The position numbers were made by a program, and so were the translations under genes. From Candidatus Woesearchaeota archaeon (GTDB taxonomy: Archaea > Nanobdellota > Nanobdellia > Woesearchaeales > JAFGPW01), in assembly GCA_016935985.1 (NCBI GenBank), contig JAFGPW010000006.1:1-64000 (forward strand): a stretch of 64,000 nucleotides of DNA, given 5' to 3'. Position 1 is the stretch's first letter. Every line of letters begins with the position of its first letter. The notes under the pieces were generated by a model, which was given only the letters and a program-made list of their open reading frames with translations, did no database searches and had not been told where the DNA came from. This document shows, piece by piece, positions 51,759 through 60,792 of the stretch.

Positions 51759-53597
51759 ATGGCAAAGAAGCAGACCATAAAGAAGGACGACGATCCGGGG
51801 ATAGTGGTGGAGAGAGACGAGCTCGCGAAGAAGCTGCCGCCCGACGCCCAGAAGAAGCTCGACCAGATCAAGGGGATCGTCGACAGGTTCCAGAAGAAGG
51901 CCATCGACAAGTTCGACAAGTACGTCTCAGGGATAGCTCTCCTTCCGCCCGACAAGAAGGAAGGGAGCGGCGAGCCGGACGTCGAGAAGATCAACCTGAT
52001 GGTGCTCATCGACGACCAGGACTCCCAGCGGCTGCCGAAGGAGGACCTGAAGGAGAAGATAACCGCGATCATCAACGGCTATGCCGCAGAGGTCGACAAA
52101 AGGCTCAGCCCCCAGATGCTGCTCCTCTCCGAGCTCTGGACGGCCTGCTTCGACGCGAAATACGACCTTCTCGACACCATCGCCATGGGCGCGCCCATCT
52201 ACGACACCGGCATGCTCGCGGCGATCAGGATCGCGGAGGTCCACAAGAACATGGTCCTGAAGAAGTTCGAGAAGTATATCGTCTCCTACGTGCTCTCAGG
52301 ATCGCTCATCCGCGGCGAGGCGACGCCGGACTCCGACATCGACGTCTTCATCGTGATCGACGACACCGACGTCAAGAAGATGACCCGCGCGGAGCTCAAG
52401 GACAAGCTGCGCGCGATCATCATCGGCATGGGGATGGAGGCGGGCGAGGTCACCGGCATCAAGAACAAGATCAACATCCAGGTCTACATACTCACCGACT
52501 TCTGGGACAGCCTCCGCGAGGCGAACCCGGTGATATTCACGCTGCTGCGCGACGGCGTCCCGTTCTTCGACCGCGGCATCTTCACGCCGTGGAAGCAGCT
52601 GCTCAAGATGGGCCGCATCAAGCCGAGCCAGGAGGCGATCGAGATGTTCATGTCCTCCGGCGAGCAGATGCTGAAGCGGGTCGAGTACAAGATCCGCGAG
52701 ATCGGGATGGAGGACATCTACTACGCGATCCTCACCCCGTCGCAGGCCGCGCTCATGCTCTGGGGGATGGCGCCGCCGGCGCCGAAGGAGACCGCGAAGC
52801 TGATGCGCGAGATCTTCGTCAAGAAGGAGAGGATGTTCGAGGAGGAGCACATCAGGATACTCGAGAAGACCATCCAGGTGAGGAAGGACCTCGAGCACGG
52901 CACCAGGAAGGACCTGTCAGGGAAGGAGGTCGACGACCTGCTCAAGGACGCGCAGAAGTTCCTCAAGCGGATCGAGACGCTCTTCTCCGAGATCGAGGTC
53001 AAGCGCGAGAAGGAGTCGGTGACGCACATCTACGAGACCGCGATGACGATCGTGCGCGACATCATGCGCATCGAGGGCATCGAGCGGCGAAAGGACCGCG
53101 ACATCCTCGTCCTCTTCAGGGAGGAGCTCATCGAGGAGGGGAAGGTCCCTGACCGCTACCTGCGCATCCTCACCGACATCGTCGGCGCGAAGAAGGACTT
53201 CGACGCCGGCAGGCTCAGCAAGGCGACGATCGAGAAGGTCAAGAAGACGAGCCAGGAGTTCATCAAGTTCATGATAGAGTACATGCAGCGCAAGCGCGGC
53301 CGCGAGATCGAGCGGTGCAAGATACGGGTCAGGCACGGCGAGCGTTTCGGCGAGATCCTCCTCCTGGACAAGACCGCGTTCATCATCCACGACATCGAGC
53401 ATGAGGACAAGGAGATATCCAAGGCGCCGATCAGGAAGGACGGCTCGCTCGGCATGCCGACGCAGTCGAGCCTCGAGGAGCTCGAGAAGCACCTCGCCAC
53501 GATCGAGATCCCGGAGAAGGCCTTCATCAAGGAGCCGATATTCGAGAACCTCAGGGAGCTCTTCGGGAAAGACGTCGAGGTGCTCATCAACTACTAG
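51759..53597 (+). CDS. Nucleotidyltransferase-domain protein (612 aa)
   Basis: A Pol-beta-type nucleotidyltransferase motif is visible near residues 179-196: SGSLIRGEATPDSDIDVFIV, with the GS pair and the D-x-D metal ligands. An earlier similar block (NLMVLIDDQDSQRL) may be a degenerate second copy. The rest is long charged helices (HEPN-like or coiled-coil) and a C-terminal region IRVRHGERFGEILLLDKTAF. It may modify a nucleotide or RNA. ATG 51759 is used rather than the GTG three bases earlier; GAGGGG precedes it. A TATA-like ATTTAAAT lies at 51702-51709. Confidence 0.75.
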   Translation: MAKKQTIKKDDDPGIVVERDELAKKLPPDAQKKLDQIKGIVDRFQKKAIDKFDKYVSGIALLPPDKKEGSGEPDVEKINLMVLIDDQDSQRLPKEDLKEKITAIINGYAAEVDKRLSPQMLLLSELWTACFDAKYDLLDTIAMGAPIYDTGMLAAIRIAEVHKNMVLKKFEKYIVSYVLSGSLIRGEATPDSDIDVFIVIDDTDVKKMTRAELKDKLRAIIIGMGMEAGEVTGIKNKINIQVYILTDFWDSLREANPVIFTLLRDGVPFFDRGIFTPWKQLLKMGRIKPSQEAIEMFMSSGEQMLKRVEYKIREIGMEDIYYAILTPSQAALMLWGMAPPAPKETAKLMREIFVKKERMFEEEHIRILEKTIQVRKDLEHGTRKDLSGKEVDDLLKDAQKFLKRIETLFSEIEVKREKESVTHIYETAMTIVRDIMRIEGIERRKDRDILVLFREELIEEGKVPDRYLRILTDIVGAKKDFDAGRLSKATIEKVKKTSQEFIKFMIEYMQRKRGREIERCKIRVRHGERFGEILLLDKTAFIIHDIEHEDKEISKAPIRKDGSLGMPTQSSLEELEKHLATIEIPEKAFIKEPIFENLRELFGKDVEVLINY

Positions 53598-53614
53598 GTT
53601 ATAAGGTGACCGCC

Positions 53615-54163
53615 ATGAAGACCGGCTACAGGGTGGGTGACGCGATGACCAAGCGTCCGGTGTTCGTCGCGCCGGGGACACTGCTCGAGGAGTGCGCGCG
53701 GCTGATGGCGGAGCACCATGTGGGCTCGCTCATCATCAAGGATGACGGCGCGCTCCTTGGGGTGATCACCGAGCAGGACATCATCAGGAAGGTCGTCGCG
53801 AAGGGCGGTAACCCGGTCGGGAAGAAGGTGGAAGGGTATATGGTCAAGAAGGTCGTGACCATCTCGCCTGAGGCGGACATCTACGAGGCGCTCGTCAAGA
53901 TGCGCGACCTCAACATCAGGCAGCTGCCGGTGCTCCACGGAAAGGACCTCATCGGGCTGCTCACGCTGAAAGATATCCTCAAGATAGAGCCCTCGCTCTT
54001 CGACCTGCTCGTCGAGCGCTTCGAGCTCCGCGAGGAGAAGGAGAAGCCCATCTACCAGCCTTCGGAGAAGGAGGGCATCTGCGAGCAGTGCGGCGCCTAC
54101 ACGAAGGAGATCGTCGAGGTCGAGGGCTCGCTGCTCTGCGAGAGCTGCGCAAAGAACGTCTAG
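53615..54163 (+). CDS. CBS-domain pair protein with C-terminal zinc ribbon (182 aa)
   Basis: Two CBS motifs: MTKRPVFVAPGTLLEECARLM with GVITEQDIIRKVVAKG, and MVKKVVTISPEADIYEALVKM with GLLTLKDILKIEPSL. The C-terminus has CEQCGAYTKEIVEVEG followed by CESC, a ribbon that probably binds zinc. CBS pairs usually sense adenosine nucleotides. AAGGTGAC is 5 nt before ATG 53615; the GTG at 53606 is inside that ribosome site. It starts 17 nt after the nucleotidyltransferase stop, probably in the same operon. Confidence 0.85.
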   Translation: MKTGYRVGDAMTKRPVFVAPGTLLEECARLMAEHHVGSLIIKDDGALLGVITEQDIIRKVVAKGGNPVGKKVEGYMVKKVVTISPEADIYEALVKMRDLNIRQLPVLHGKDLIGLLTLKDILKIEPSLFDLLVERFELREEKEKPIYQPSEKEGICEQCGAYTKEIVEVEGSLLCESCAKNV

Positions 54164-54245
54164 GCGCAGGCGCTAGGAAAATCATATACTGAACCAGGAT
54201 AAAAGCCGCCTGGTATACTTTTTTCTATATCCATTTCGAAAGTTT

Positions 54246-54252
54246 TTTATAA
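54246..54252 (+). promoter_or_regulatory. TATA box of the tandem paralogue operon
   Basis: TTTTATA(A), about 24 nt before ATG 54275; the ATG at 54263 is too close. Confidence 0.6.
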
Positions 54253-54274
54253 TAAGCTCGCCATGGGCTGGAGC

Positions 54275-54796
54275 ATGGAAGTAGAGAAGGGGACAAGCTT
54301 CATCATCAAGTACAAGGGCATCTTCGACATGGACCGCCTCTACATCGTGTGCCGGCAGTGGTTCGAGGACAAGCTCATGGAGTTCCATGAGGAGACCTAC
54401 AAGTACAAGGTCCCCTCCCCGCTCGGCTCGGAATACGAGCTCGCGTGGAAGGCGTGGCGCAAGCTCGACGAGTACGCCAAGATGTGGATCAACGTCGCCT
54501 GGAAGCTCTGGGAAGCGACCGAGGTCGAGGTCATGGTCGACGGCAAGAGGAAGAAGATGGAGAAGGCGCGCGTGCGGATCGTCATCGACTGGAAGATCGA
54601 CCTCGACTACCAGAACCGGTTCGACAGCCCGTTCGGAAGGCATATAAACAGGTTCTACCTCAAGTTCGTGTACAAGAAGAAGCTCGACAACCTGGTGACC
54701 GACATGGCGCATTACAAGGCCCTCGAGCTCCAGACGCTCATCAAGGAGGAGCTCGCGATGGCGACGAGAGGCAACGAGTTCGCGAGCGTGTGGTGA
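54275..54796 (+). CDS. Hypothetical protein A of a tandem paralogue pair (173 aa)
   Basis: Aromatic- and charge-rich soluble protein. The N-terminal pattern IKYKGIFDMDRLYIVCRQWF followed by a basic beta region matches the second gene (LQYEGLLDVNEFYKMTDFWF), so the two arose by duplication. The start follows the TATA spacing. No enzymatic motif seen. Confidence 0.75.
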   Translation: MEVEKGTSFIIKYKGIFDMDRLYIVCRQWFEDKLMEFHEETYKYKVPSPLGSEYELAWKAWRKLDEYAKMWINVAWKLWEATEVEVMVDGKRKKMEKARVRIVIDWKIDLDYQNRFDSPFGRHINRFYLKFVYKKKLDNLVTDMAHYKALELQTLIKEELAMATRGNEFASVW

Positions 54797-54802
54797 GGTT
54801 GC

Positions 54803-55303
54803 ATGGTTGAACGCAAGATACTCATCGACCAGGCGAGACTCCAGTACGAGGGCCTGCTCGACGTGAACGAGTTCTACAAGATGACAGACTTCTGGTTCCG
54901 CGAGAAGGGCTACGACAAGTGGGAGTGGAAGAACTACGAGCACGTCTACAAGTCGGGAAAGCAGGTCGAGCTCGAGATAACCCCCTGGAAGAAGGTGACC
55001 GACTACCTCAAGATCGTGATGCGCGTGCAGTTCCTGATGAAGAACATCAAGGATGTGGTGGTGACGAAGGACGGCGTCAAGGTCAAGCTCCAGCAGGGAA
55101 GCGTCCTCGCCGTGTTCACGACGTACATGGAGTCCGACTACGAGCACCGCTGGGAGGCGCAGCCGATATTCTACTTCCTGCACCAGCTCTTCGACCACTA
55201 CGTCTTCAAGATCAACACCGAGCGCTACGAGGCGCAGGCGGTGAAGGAGACGAACGAGATCCGCGACCTGATGAAGAGCTACCTCAACCTGTTCAGGTTC
55301 TGA
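54803..55303 (+). CDS. Hypothetical protein B of a tandem paralogue pair (166 aa)
   Basis: Starts 6 nt after gene A. YEGLLDVNEFYKMTDFWF and the later EITPWKKVTDYLKIVMRVQF correspond to blocks in gene A (VRIVIDWKIDLDYQ). Both end in a helix with YEAQAVKETNEIRDLMK here. Co-translation suggests a heteromer. Function unknown. Confidence 0.75.
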   Translation: MVERKILIDQARLQYEGLLDVNEFYKMTDFWFREKGYDKWEWKNYEHVYKSGKQVELEITPWKKVTDYLKIVMRVQFLMKNIKDVVVTKDGVKVKLQQGSVLAVFTTYMESDYEHRWEAQPIFYFLHQLFDHYVFKINTERYEAQAVKETNEIRDLMKSYLNLFRF

Positions 55304-55317
55304 AAGCCGCGCAAACC

Positions 55318-55324
55318 TTTAATA
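55318..55324 (+). promoter_or_regulatory. TATA box of the MscS-C39 fusion gene
   Basis: TTTAATA, 25 nt before ATG 55349. Confidence 0.55.
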
Positions 55325-55348
55325 CGACCCCTTTCTTCCCCCGACCGC

Positions 55349-56851
55349 ATGGTCCACGAGACGATCATCAGGGTGCTCATCGCGTTCGGGATACTCATCG
55401 TCGGGTTCGCGGCGTCGCGCATCGGCGAGGGGATGATCACGCGGCAGTACCGCAAGCGCCACGGCGTGCGGCTGCGGAAGGTCGCGCCTGCCAGGCTCTT
55501 CGCCTTCATCGTGAACGTCATCTCCCTCATCCTCGCGCTGTCGGCGCTGAACGTCACCGTCGGCGAGGATACGCTGGGCCGTGCGCTCGAGCTCCTGCCG
55601 ACAGCCATCTCTGCCGTTCTCCTGCTCGTCCTCGTGATCGTCCTCGTCGGCTTCATCATGCACGCGGTGCGCCTCTTCGTCGAGAACTCGGGGCTGCTGC
55701 GGCTGATCGAGGAGTACGACCGGACAGCCCTCTACGACCTCGGCCTCATCGCCATCAGGATCATCCTCTATGCGCTCCTCGGCATCGTCGCGCTCAGCGT
55801 CGCGGGCGTCGAGACAGGATACGTGACGCGCATCATCTCCTTCATAGCGTATCCGATCCTCATCTTCCTGCTCGTCGCGCTCCTCGTCGCCTGCCAGGAC
55901 GCGCTTCGGAACCTCGCGGCCGGCTACTACTTCAGGCTGCATTCCCTCTTCCGGGAGGGGGAGCTCGTGAAGGTGGACGGCTCCCATCTCCAGATCAGGA
56001 AGAGCCATCACCTGGGAATCGAGCTCGAGGCGACCGAGCGGAAGAACCAGCGCGACCGCGAATTCCTGCCCTACGGCCGGATCCTGCGCGACGGCGCCGC
56101 CTACCGGTCGGTCCATGTCGAGCTCGACTCGCTCGAGAAGATCAAGGCGCAGTTCATCGCCCAGCACCCGAGCCACTGCGGCCCGGCGTCGGCAGCCATG
56201 ATCCTGCGCATATTCGGGTTCACGGTATCGCAGGAGGAGATCGGCAGGAGGGCGGGGACGATCGTCCCCGGCAGGCGCGGGATCCCCGGCGGCACGACCC
56301 CGGCCCGGCTCATCAGTGTCGTCGACGAGCTCACCGCAGGCGAGGTGGCGGGGGTCTGGATCGACGCCGACCGGATCGTCAACCTCCGCGATGAGGCGAA
56401 ACGCTGGCTGAAGGACGACGCGCTGCTCATCGTGGACTACAAGAAGTCGGCGCTCTTCCCGAAGGCGTTGAAGGCCCATTATTCCGTCTGCCTCGCGGTC
56501 GAGGGAGACGAGCTGCTCATCCTCGACCCGTCGCAGAAGGCCGGCGGCGTCTTCTACGCCGACTACCGGCGCGTGCAGGCGGGCATGGACACCTATTCTG
56601 AGCTCATCGGTGGCAGGCGCGGCTATATCGTCCTCGCGCTCCGCGGCTCTGCCGCGCACAAGCGCATCAGGGACGGAAAGGTCCACTACGACCAGTATGT
56701 GCTGGGCAGGGGCATCTCGAGAAGGCTCGTCCGGCTCTACGACCTCTCGCAGGTGAAGGACGTGCTGCCGGCGAGGCTTCAGTCATATCTCGAGCAGGTC
56801 GACGGCAGGCCGAAGGTGGCGCGGCTGTGGCGGCCGGGGCAGCGGCGATGA
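55349..56851 (+). CDS. MscS-like membrane protein fused to a C39-type cysteine peptidase domain (500 aa)
   Basis: Helices at about 5-25, 50-70, 85-108, 130-153 and 162-182. Residues 183-247 (DALRNLAAGYYFRLHSLFRE, GELVKVDGSHLQIRK, FLPYGRIL) match the last helix and beta domain of small-conductance mechanosensitive channels. From about 265 a papain-like C39 domain follows: catalytic Cys277 in HPSHCGPASAAM, His377 in KAHYSVCLAV, Asp393 in LLILDPSQKAGG. C39 domains cut after double-Gly leaders in bacteriocin exporters. Topology predicts a cytosolic peptidase. It ends RPGQRR; the tail overlaps the minus-strand ORF at 56783-57034. Confidence 0.8.
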   Translation: MVHETIIRVLIAFGILIVGFAASRIGEGMITRQYRKRHGVRLRKVAPARLFAFIVNVISLILALSALNVTVGEDTLGRALELLPTAISAVLLLVLVIVLVGFIMHAVRLFVENSGLLRLIEEYDRTALYDLGLIAIRIILYALLGIVALSVAGVETGYVTRIISFIAYPILIFLLVALLVACQDALRNLAAGYYFRLHSLFREGELVKVDGSHLQIRKSHHLGIELEATERKNQRDREFLPYGRILRDGAAYRSVHVELDSLEKIKAQFIAQHPSHCGPASAAMILRIFGFTVSQEEIGRRAGTIVPGRRGIPGGTTPARLISVVDELTAGEVAGVWIDADRIVNLRDEAKRWLKDDALLIVDYKKSALFPKALKAHYSVCLAVEGDELLILDPSQKAGGVFYADYRRVQAGMDTYSELIGGRRGYIVLALRGSAAHKRIRDGKVHYDQYVLGRGISRRLVRLYDLSQVKDVLPARLQSYLEQVDGRPKVARLWRPGQRR

Positions 56852-57034
56852 CCATCTCCAGGCCGGGCCCTCTATCGCCTCGAGAACCGGCCCGAGCAGG
56901 TTGTCGAAGATCCTCGTACCGTCAAGGCCTGCGGTGGAAATGCTCTCCTCCTGGTCCCGTATGCGTCCGAAGAACTCATGATATCGCCTGTTGAAGTCCC
57001 GCGGGCCGATGAGGGTTAGGGCTTCGTCCCCCAC
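56783..57034 (-). pseudogene. Possible gene fragment between the MscS-C39 and HELFH genes
   Basis: An 83-codon frame from a GTG at 57034. The first about 55 residues (FNRRYHEFFGRIRDQEESIS, IFDNLLGPVLEAIEGP) look like real helical protein; the rest runs antisense into the end of the fusion gene and is low-complexity. It may be the 5' remnant of a lost gene. The 354-bp gap 56852-57205 holds nothing else that I can support beyond weak AT-rich promoter-like sequence. Confidence 0.3.
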
Positions 57035-57205
57035 GAGCGACGGGTAGCGGAGAAGAGGTTAGGCAATTTATTCTTCCGGACCTTATCATGGGCACCCTTT
57101 GTGCTGAGCGCATGAGTGGCAGGGATCATTCAAGCTTTCCGATGTATACGACTAAGAGGTAGTGATATTCGAAATGTTTATTAATGATGATGAGAAAGGG
57201 AGGTC

Positions 57206-58096
57206 ATGGCTGTCATCAACCGCATCATCGACCATGAGCATCACCAGCTCCTCTTCGCCACCTACCCCCACAAGGTGTCCTGGATCATCAACGTGATAGC
57301 GCCACAGGGCTATTTCGACAGCATCGGCATCAAGGTCCTGCATCCGATCGTCGGATGGTTCGAGGAGATAGGCTATGACTGGACCTGCTTCAAGGCAGGC
57401 GGCTACTACTCAGATGAAACCATCAGCATATTCGATGAGTCGTCCGGGACGAGCGAGCGGCACGAGCTCTTCCATGCCATGGTGGACGACATGCTCGGAT
57501 CCACGCAGTACACTGCTCTCGAGGAGGGGATGGCGCATGCCTGGCAGTTCCTCCACAGCGATCCAGACAGGGAAGCCGGCCCCTTGTGGGAACGCTCGCT
57601 CGAGATAGCGCAGTACCTGCGCACAGCCCTCGCCAGTGCCGCCGATACGTATGATCCCGGCTTCCAGATTCCCCTCGACTGGACCGAGCTCCTCCTCGAG
57701 GCGGACCAGTACGCCTATTTCCCCCTCTGCTACGCGGTCTCGCGAGAGTACCGCAACGAGTCTGAGCTCAAGGACATATTCATCTCCTCGCTCGGCAGGG
57801 CCGCCAGGTACAACAATCTGAGGAAAGGGATAGATCTCCTCGTCATGAAGACGGACATCCCGCAATCGATGAAGCGGTTCTACCGCAAGCTTCAGTTCAC
57901 CGGCGCGTATGACCTCTCGCCCACGAACCAGCTGCAGGAATACGAGACGATCGACGGCGCGGTCTACCAGATAGGCTTCCCGAGCGACGGGCAGAAGCGG
58001 TTCAAGAAGATCACCGAGATGCTCTACAGCGGCGAGGCGATCGCGAGCATCGGTGAGACCGTATCACCGCCGGCATTAGAGTTGCTCGATAGGTGA
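57206..58096 (+). CDS. Putative metallopeptidase with HELFH...E motif (296 aa)
   Basis: HELFH at residues 86-90 (SERHELFHAMVDD) and TALEEGMAHAWQF at 103-115 give a gluzincin-like HExxH plus downstream Glu arrangement. No signal peptide, so probably cytosolic. GGGAGG lies directly before the ATG. Peptidase activity is inferred from the motif; the substrate is unknown. The second HExxH protein of the window (49837-50817) is not obviously related outside the motif. Confidence 0.68.
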   Translation: MAVINRIIDHEHHQLLFATYPHKVSWIINVIAPQGYFDSIGIKVLHPIVGWFEEIGYDWTCFKAGGYYSDETISIFDESSGTSERHELFHAMVDDMLGSTQYTALEEGMAHAWQFLHSDPDREAGPLWERSLEIAQYLRTALASAADTYDPGFQIPLDWTELLLEADQYAYFPLCYAVSREYRNESELKDIFISSLGRAARYNNLRKGIDLLVMKTDIPQSMKRFYRKLQFTGAYDLSPTNQLQEYETIDGAVYQIGFPSDGQKRFKKITEMLYSGEAIASIGETVSPPALELLDR

Positions 58097-58109
58097 TAGG
58101 ACCGATGCC

Positions 58110-58117
58110 TTTAAAAG
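58110..58117 (+). promoter_or_regulatory. TATA box of tRNA-Leu
   Basis: TTTAAAAG, 34 nt before the first base of the mature tRNA. Confidence 0.6.
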
Positions 58118-58150
58118 GAGCAGGAGATTACAGCCCCCACTATGCCTCTT

Positions 58151-58278
58151 GAGGGGGTAGCGAAGCCTGGTCAAACGCGCAGGACTTAAGCGGCGAGGAA
58201 TCCCCGGTTCCTGGGGTCTCCTCGGCGGAGACATCCTGTCCCCTAGCGGGTCCGAGGGTTCGAATCCCTCCCCCCTCA
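58151..58278 (+). tRNA. trnL: tRNA-Leu(UAA), intron-containing
   Basis: Acceptor GAGGGGG pairs with CCCCCTC (58271-58277), discriminator A at 58278. Anticodon stem CAGGA/TCCTG, loop CTTAAGA after splicing, anticodon TAA. A long variable arm (58239-58253) is typical of class II tRNA-Leu; the T arm is GAGGG-TTCGAAT-CCCTC. The intron sits at the canonical 37/38 position. CCA is not encoded. Confidence 0.93.
58191..58232 (+). other. tRNA-Leu intron (42 nt)
   Basis: Lies between G37 and A38. GAGGA and TCCTC inside the intron can pair, with CCCC/GGGG nested, giving a bulge-helix-bulge-compatible fold. Boundaries could shift by a few bases. Confidence 0.75.
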
Positions 58279-58366
58279 TGCCTGTCGGGCCGAGCGAAGC
58301 GAGCGCCGGACATCGGTGTCGACGGACGAAACCATCGTTCCGGATCCCTCTCCTTATCATGGTCGC

Positions 58367-59944
58367 TCATCTCTTCCTGCGGATCTGCCCCTTGAGTATC
58401 CCGATCGCCCGCTGAACCTGCGGGTCGGTCTTCCTGTAGACAGAGAAGAGGCGTTCGCCGCGCATCAGCCTGAGCATCGTCTCGTACATGCGATCGGCAT
58501 CGGCTTTGGGGATGCCTGTCGAGGTGTCCGGACAGGCGATGCCCGAGATCTCGCGGACTGGATCGAGGAGCGTCGTGTCATCAAGCGCCTGACTGAACGC
58601 TATCGGGTGGAAGAGGGAATAGATCGCCGTGAAATAATCTTTATGGCCGATATAGCCGGGAGCGATCGAGAGCCGTTCGTCAGGCATGATGCCGTTCCGG
58701 TCAGGGCCGATCGTGTCGCGCTTCACGTAATCGAACGCACCCATGAAATATTCCGTTATCGGGTACCGCAGCTCGCGCTGGATATGGTTCGGGGAATGGG
58801 GGAACATGACCTCGCCCACCGGGTACCTGAGGATGGTCCTCTTCCCCTTGCCTGCCGATGCTTGCGGCCTGCCATCAGCCAGGCAGACTCCCTCCATCAC
58901 GATCCCTTTCCCATAGCTCGGCATGCCGACCGTGGTGATCGGATACCCCTGGTCGTTGAGAACGCCGATGAATATCTCCGCTGCGCTCGCGGTCTCGGTG
59001 TCCATGAGGATGACGGTCGGAAGAGTCTTCGCCTTGATCGACCGGGGGATGTATAGGGACTCAAGGAGGCTGTCGAGCGAGCCGTCCGAGTCCCAGGTGA
59101 CGATGTCGAGCACCTTCTGGTCTGTCTGGATGAGGGCGCTCAGCTGCCCCATCACATTCCCGAGGAAGCCGCCGCGGTTGCTGCGCAGGTCGATGATCCT
59201 CCCCTTCGCGCCGGCAGAGTCTGCCTCGGCGAGCAGCGACACCAGGGACGCTGTCGAGTCGTCCATGAAGGACTCGATACGGATATAGGTGATGCCCTCC
59301 TGCTGCTCTGCCCAGACCTCGGGCCGGTAGACATCGGCCTTGGGGATGACCATCGCCTCCTTCTCCCGGGTGCCGGGCCTGATGTACTCGATGAGGAGCG
59401 AGTCGGTCCTCTCCTTCCTCGGATCGCTGACGAGCCTCCCCTTCTCGATGATGGTTCCCCCCCTGCTCTCCTGGAGGGTGTAGATGACGCTGCCGAGCGG
59501 GATGCGGTCGGCGTACTTCTCGGCGCGCCAGGTGATGACGAAGAGCGAGTCCTGGGTCGGCTGGCCCTTGAATCCCGGAGTCCAGAGGTCGCTCTTCCCA
59601 GAGGTCATCATATAGAGGTAGGGGTGCTTGCACGAGTCGATGAACGCCTCGATCGTCATGGTGGTGAAGACGTCGTAGATGTTGAGGGAACGGGTGCGGC
59701 TCGTCTGCTCCCAGTCAGTGTGGTGGTACCGCTTGATGACCTTGATCAGGCTCCTGAGATCGGTCGGCAGGAAGCGTCCCTCCTCCTTCCGGTCCGATGC
59801 CGTCCTGTGTTCAGGCTGCCTCGCGTTGATCGCGCATGAGCCGAACGAGAGCGAGAGGAGCAGCAGGAACATCCCTACCCTGTCCCGAACGCGGTCCGCC
59901 AATCCCATCATGCTTGTCGCCCTGGGCCTTGATGTCCCTATCAT
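58367..59944 (-). CDS. S41-family C-terminal-processing peptidase, lipoprotein-like (525 aa)
   Basis: A hydrophobic segment FLLLLSLSFGSC ends in a lipobox-like Cys near residue 37. The S41 core shows IIDLRSNRGGFLGNVMGQL, the nucleophile Ser in TETASAAEIFIGVLND and the general-base Lys in GMPSYGKGIVM. The protein would cleave C-terminal segments of external proteins. The start at 59944 directly follows the upstream TGA; ATG 59911 would give a shorter n-region. S41 lipoproteins are common in bacteria, so transfer from bacteria is possible. Confidence 0.82.
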   Translation of the reverse strand: MIGTSRPRATSMMGLADRVRDRVGMFLLLLSLSFGSCAINARQPEHRTASDRKEEGRFLPTDLRSLIKVIKRYHHTDWEQTSRTRSLNIYDVFTTMTIEAFIDSCKHPYLYMMTSGKSDLWTPGFKGQPTQDSLFVITWRAEKYADRIPLGSVIYTLQESRGGTIIEKGRLVSDPRKERTDSLLIEYIRPGTREKEAMVIPKADVYRPEVWAEQQEGITYIRIESFMDDSTASLVSLLAEADSAGAKGRIIDLRSNRGGFLGNVMGQLSALIQTDQKVLDIVTWDSDGSLDSLLESLYIPRSIKAKTLPTVILMDTETASAAEIFIGVLNDQGYPITTVGMPSYGKGIVMEGVCLADGRPQASAGKGKRTILRYPVGEVMFPHSPNHIQRELRYPITEYFMGAFDYVKRDTIGPDRNGIMPDERLSIAPGYIGHKDYFTAIYSLFHPIAFSQALDDTTLLDPVREISGIACPDTSTGIPKADADRMYETMLRLMRGERLFSVYRKTDPQVQRAIGILKGQIRRKR

Positions 59945-60769
59945 TCATCCCCTGCGGTCGGCCGCCCCTGCGGGAAGGGTAAGGTCGGCCTTGCTCGCCT
60001 GGAAGAGGAGGCCGTATATCGCCGGCGCATCCCGCTGGAAGTAGAGGAGATAGCGGACGACGCGCCGCTCGTCTAGGGGGTAGAGCATCTCCCCATTGAG
60101 TCCCATGAGCTCCCTCGCCTCGTCGAGGACCCGGGGGAAGTTCGCCTTCGACAGCTTCCTGACAAAAGGGTAGTCCCATCCCTTCTCCAATGAATGATGA
60201 TGATGCTTGTTCGCCCAGAACACCTGGTTCCGGATGCCGCGCGCGAGGTAGTCGACGACCAGCCGGTATTCGGCGTCATGCTGGGTCTTAGTATCATATT
60301 CGGGGATGAGCGTCATCAGCCGCACACGCCTCTCCCTGATGAGGTCCCTGAGCCTCGCCTCACGCGCCGGGTACAGCGCATCGCGCTTCCCTTCCCGTTC
60401 AGACGCATCGACCGAGTTCTCGAGCGTCAGGATATACTGGCCGAGCGCGTAGAAGAAGCTCGGCAGGAAGGGGTGGAGCACCGGTTTTGGCGTGAATTCG
60501 ACGAGCGGCGCGAGAGTGTATTTCACCCGTGTCCGCTGCGCTTCGGGCGAGTCCTTGTACTGGATGTTGCCGAGGTCGAGCCGGTACTCCCGATGGCCGA
60601 AATTGCGGATGAGCGAATCGACGATCCGGCCGAGGTCGGCCTTCGCGGTGAATGAGCCGAGGTGGAGCGCATCCTTGTCGGTGTGCAGGTGCAGGAGCAC
60701 CCTGTTGACCGCTTCGCGCTCCCGTGACTTCTCTCGCCAACCCGGCCTGAGGTCGATTTTTCTTCCCAT
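59945..60769 (-). CDS. Hypothetical protein, 274 aa
   Basis: Soluble alpha/beta protein, basic start MGRKIDLRPGWREKSRERE, a His-rich NKHHHHSLEKGWDYPFVRK block near residue 195 and a hydrophobic PFLPSFFYALGQYIL segment. The TATA box at 60793-60800 is 24 nt from the ATG. It abuts the S41 gene (stop and start adjacent), so they are co-expressed. No family recognised. Confidence 0.7.
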   Translation of the reverse strand: MGRKIDLRPGWREKSREREAVNRVLLHLHTDKDALHLGSFTAKADLGRIVDSLIRNFGHREYRLDLGNIQYKDSPEAQRTRVKYTLAPLVEFTPKPVLHPFLPSFFYALGQYILTLENSVDASEREGKRDALYPAREARLRDLIRERRVRLMTLIPEYDTKTQHDAEYRLVVDYLARGIRNQVFWANKHHHHSLEKGWDYPFVRKLSKANFPRVLDEARELMGLNGEMLYPLDERRVVRYLLYFQRDAPAIYGLLFQASKADLTLPAGAADRRG

Positions 60770-60792
60770 GCGAGCGCAGAGAGAGCCCCTCG

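Noticed and set aside
58279..58330. Hairpin after tRNA-Leu as a terminator
   Set aside because: GC-rich inverted bases are present but no following T tract; not distinguishable from chance.
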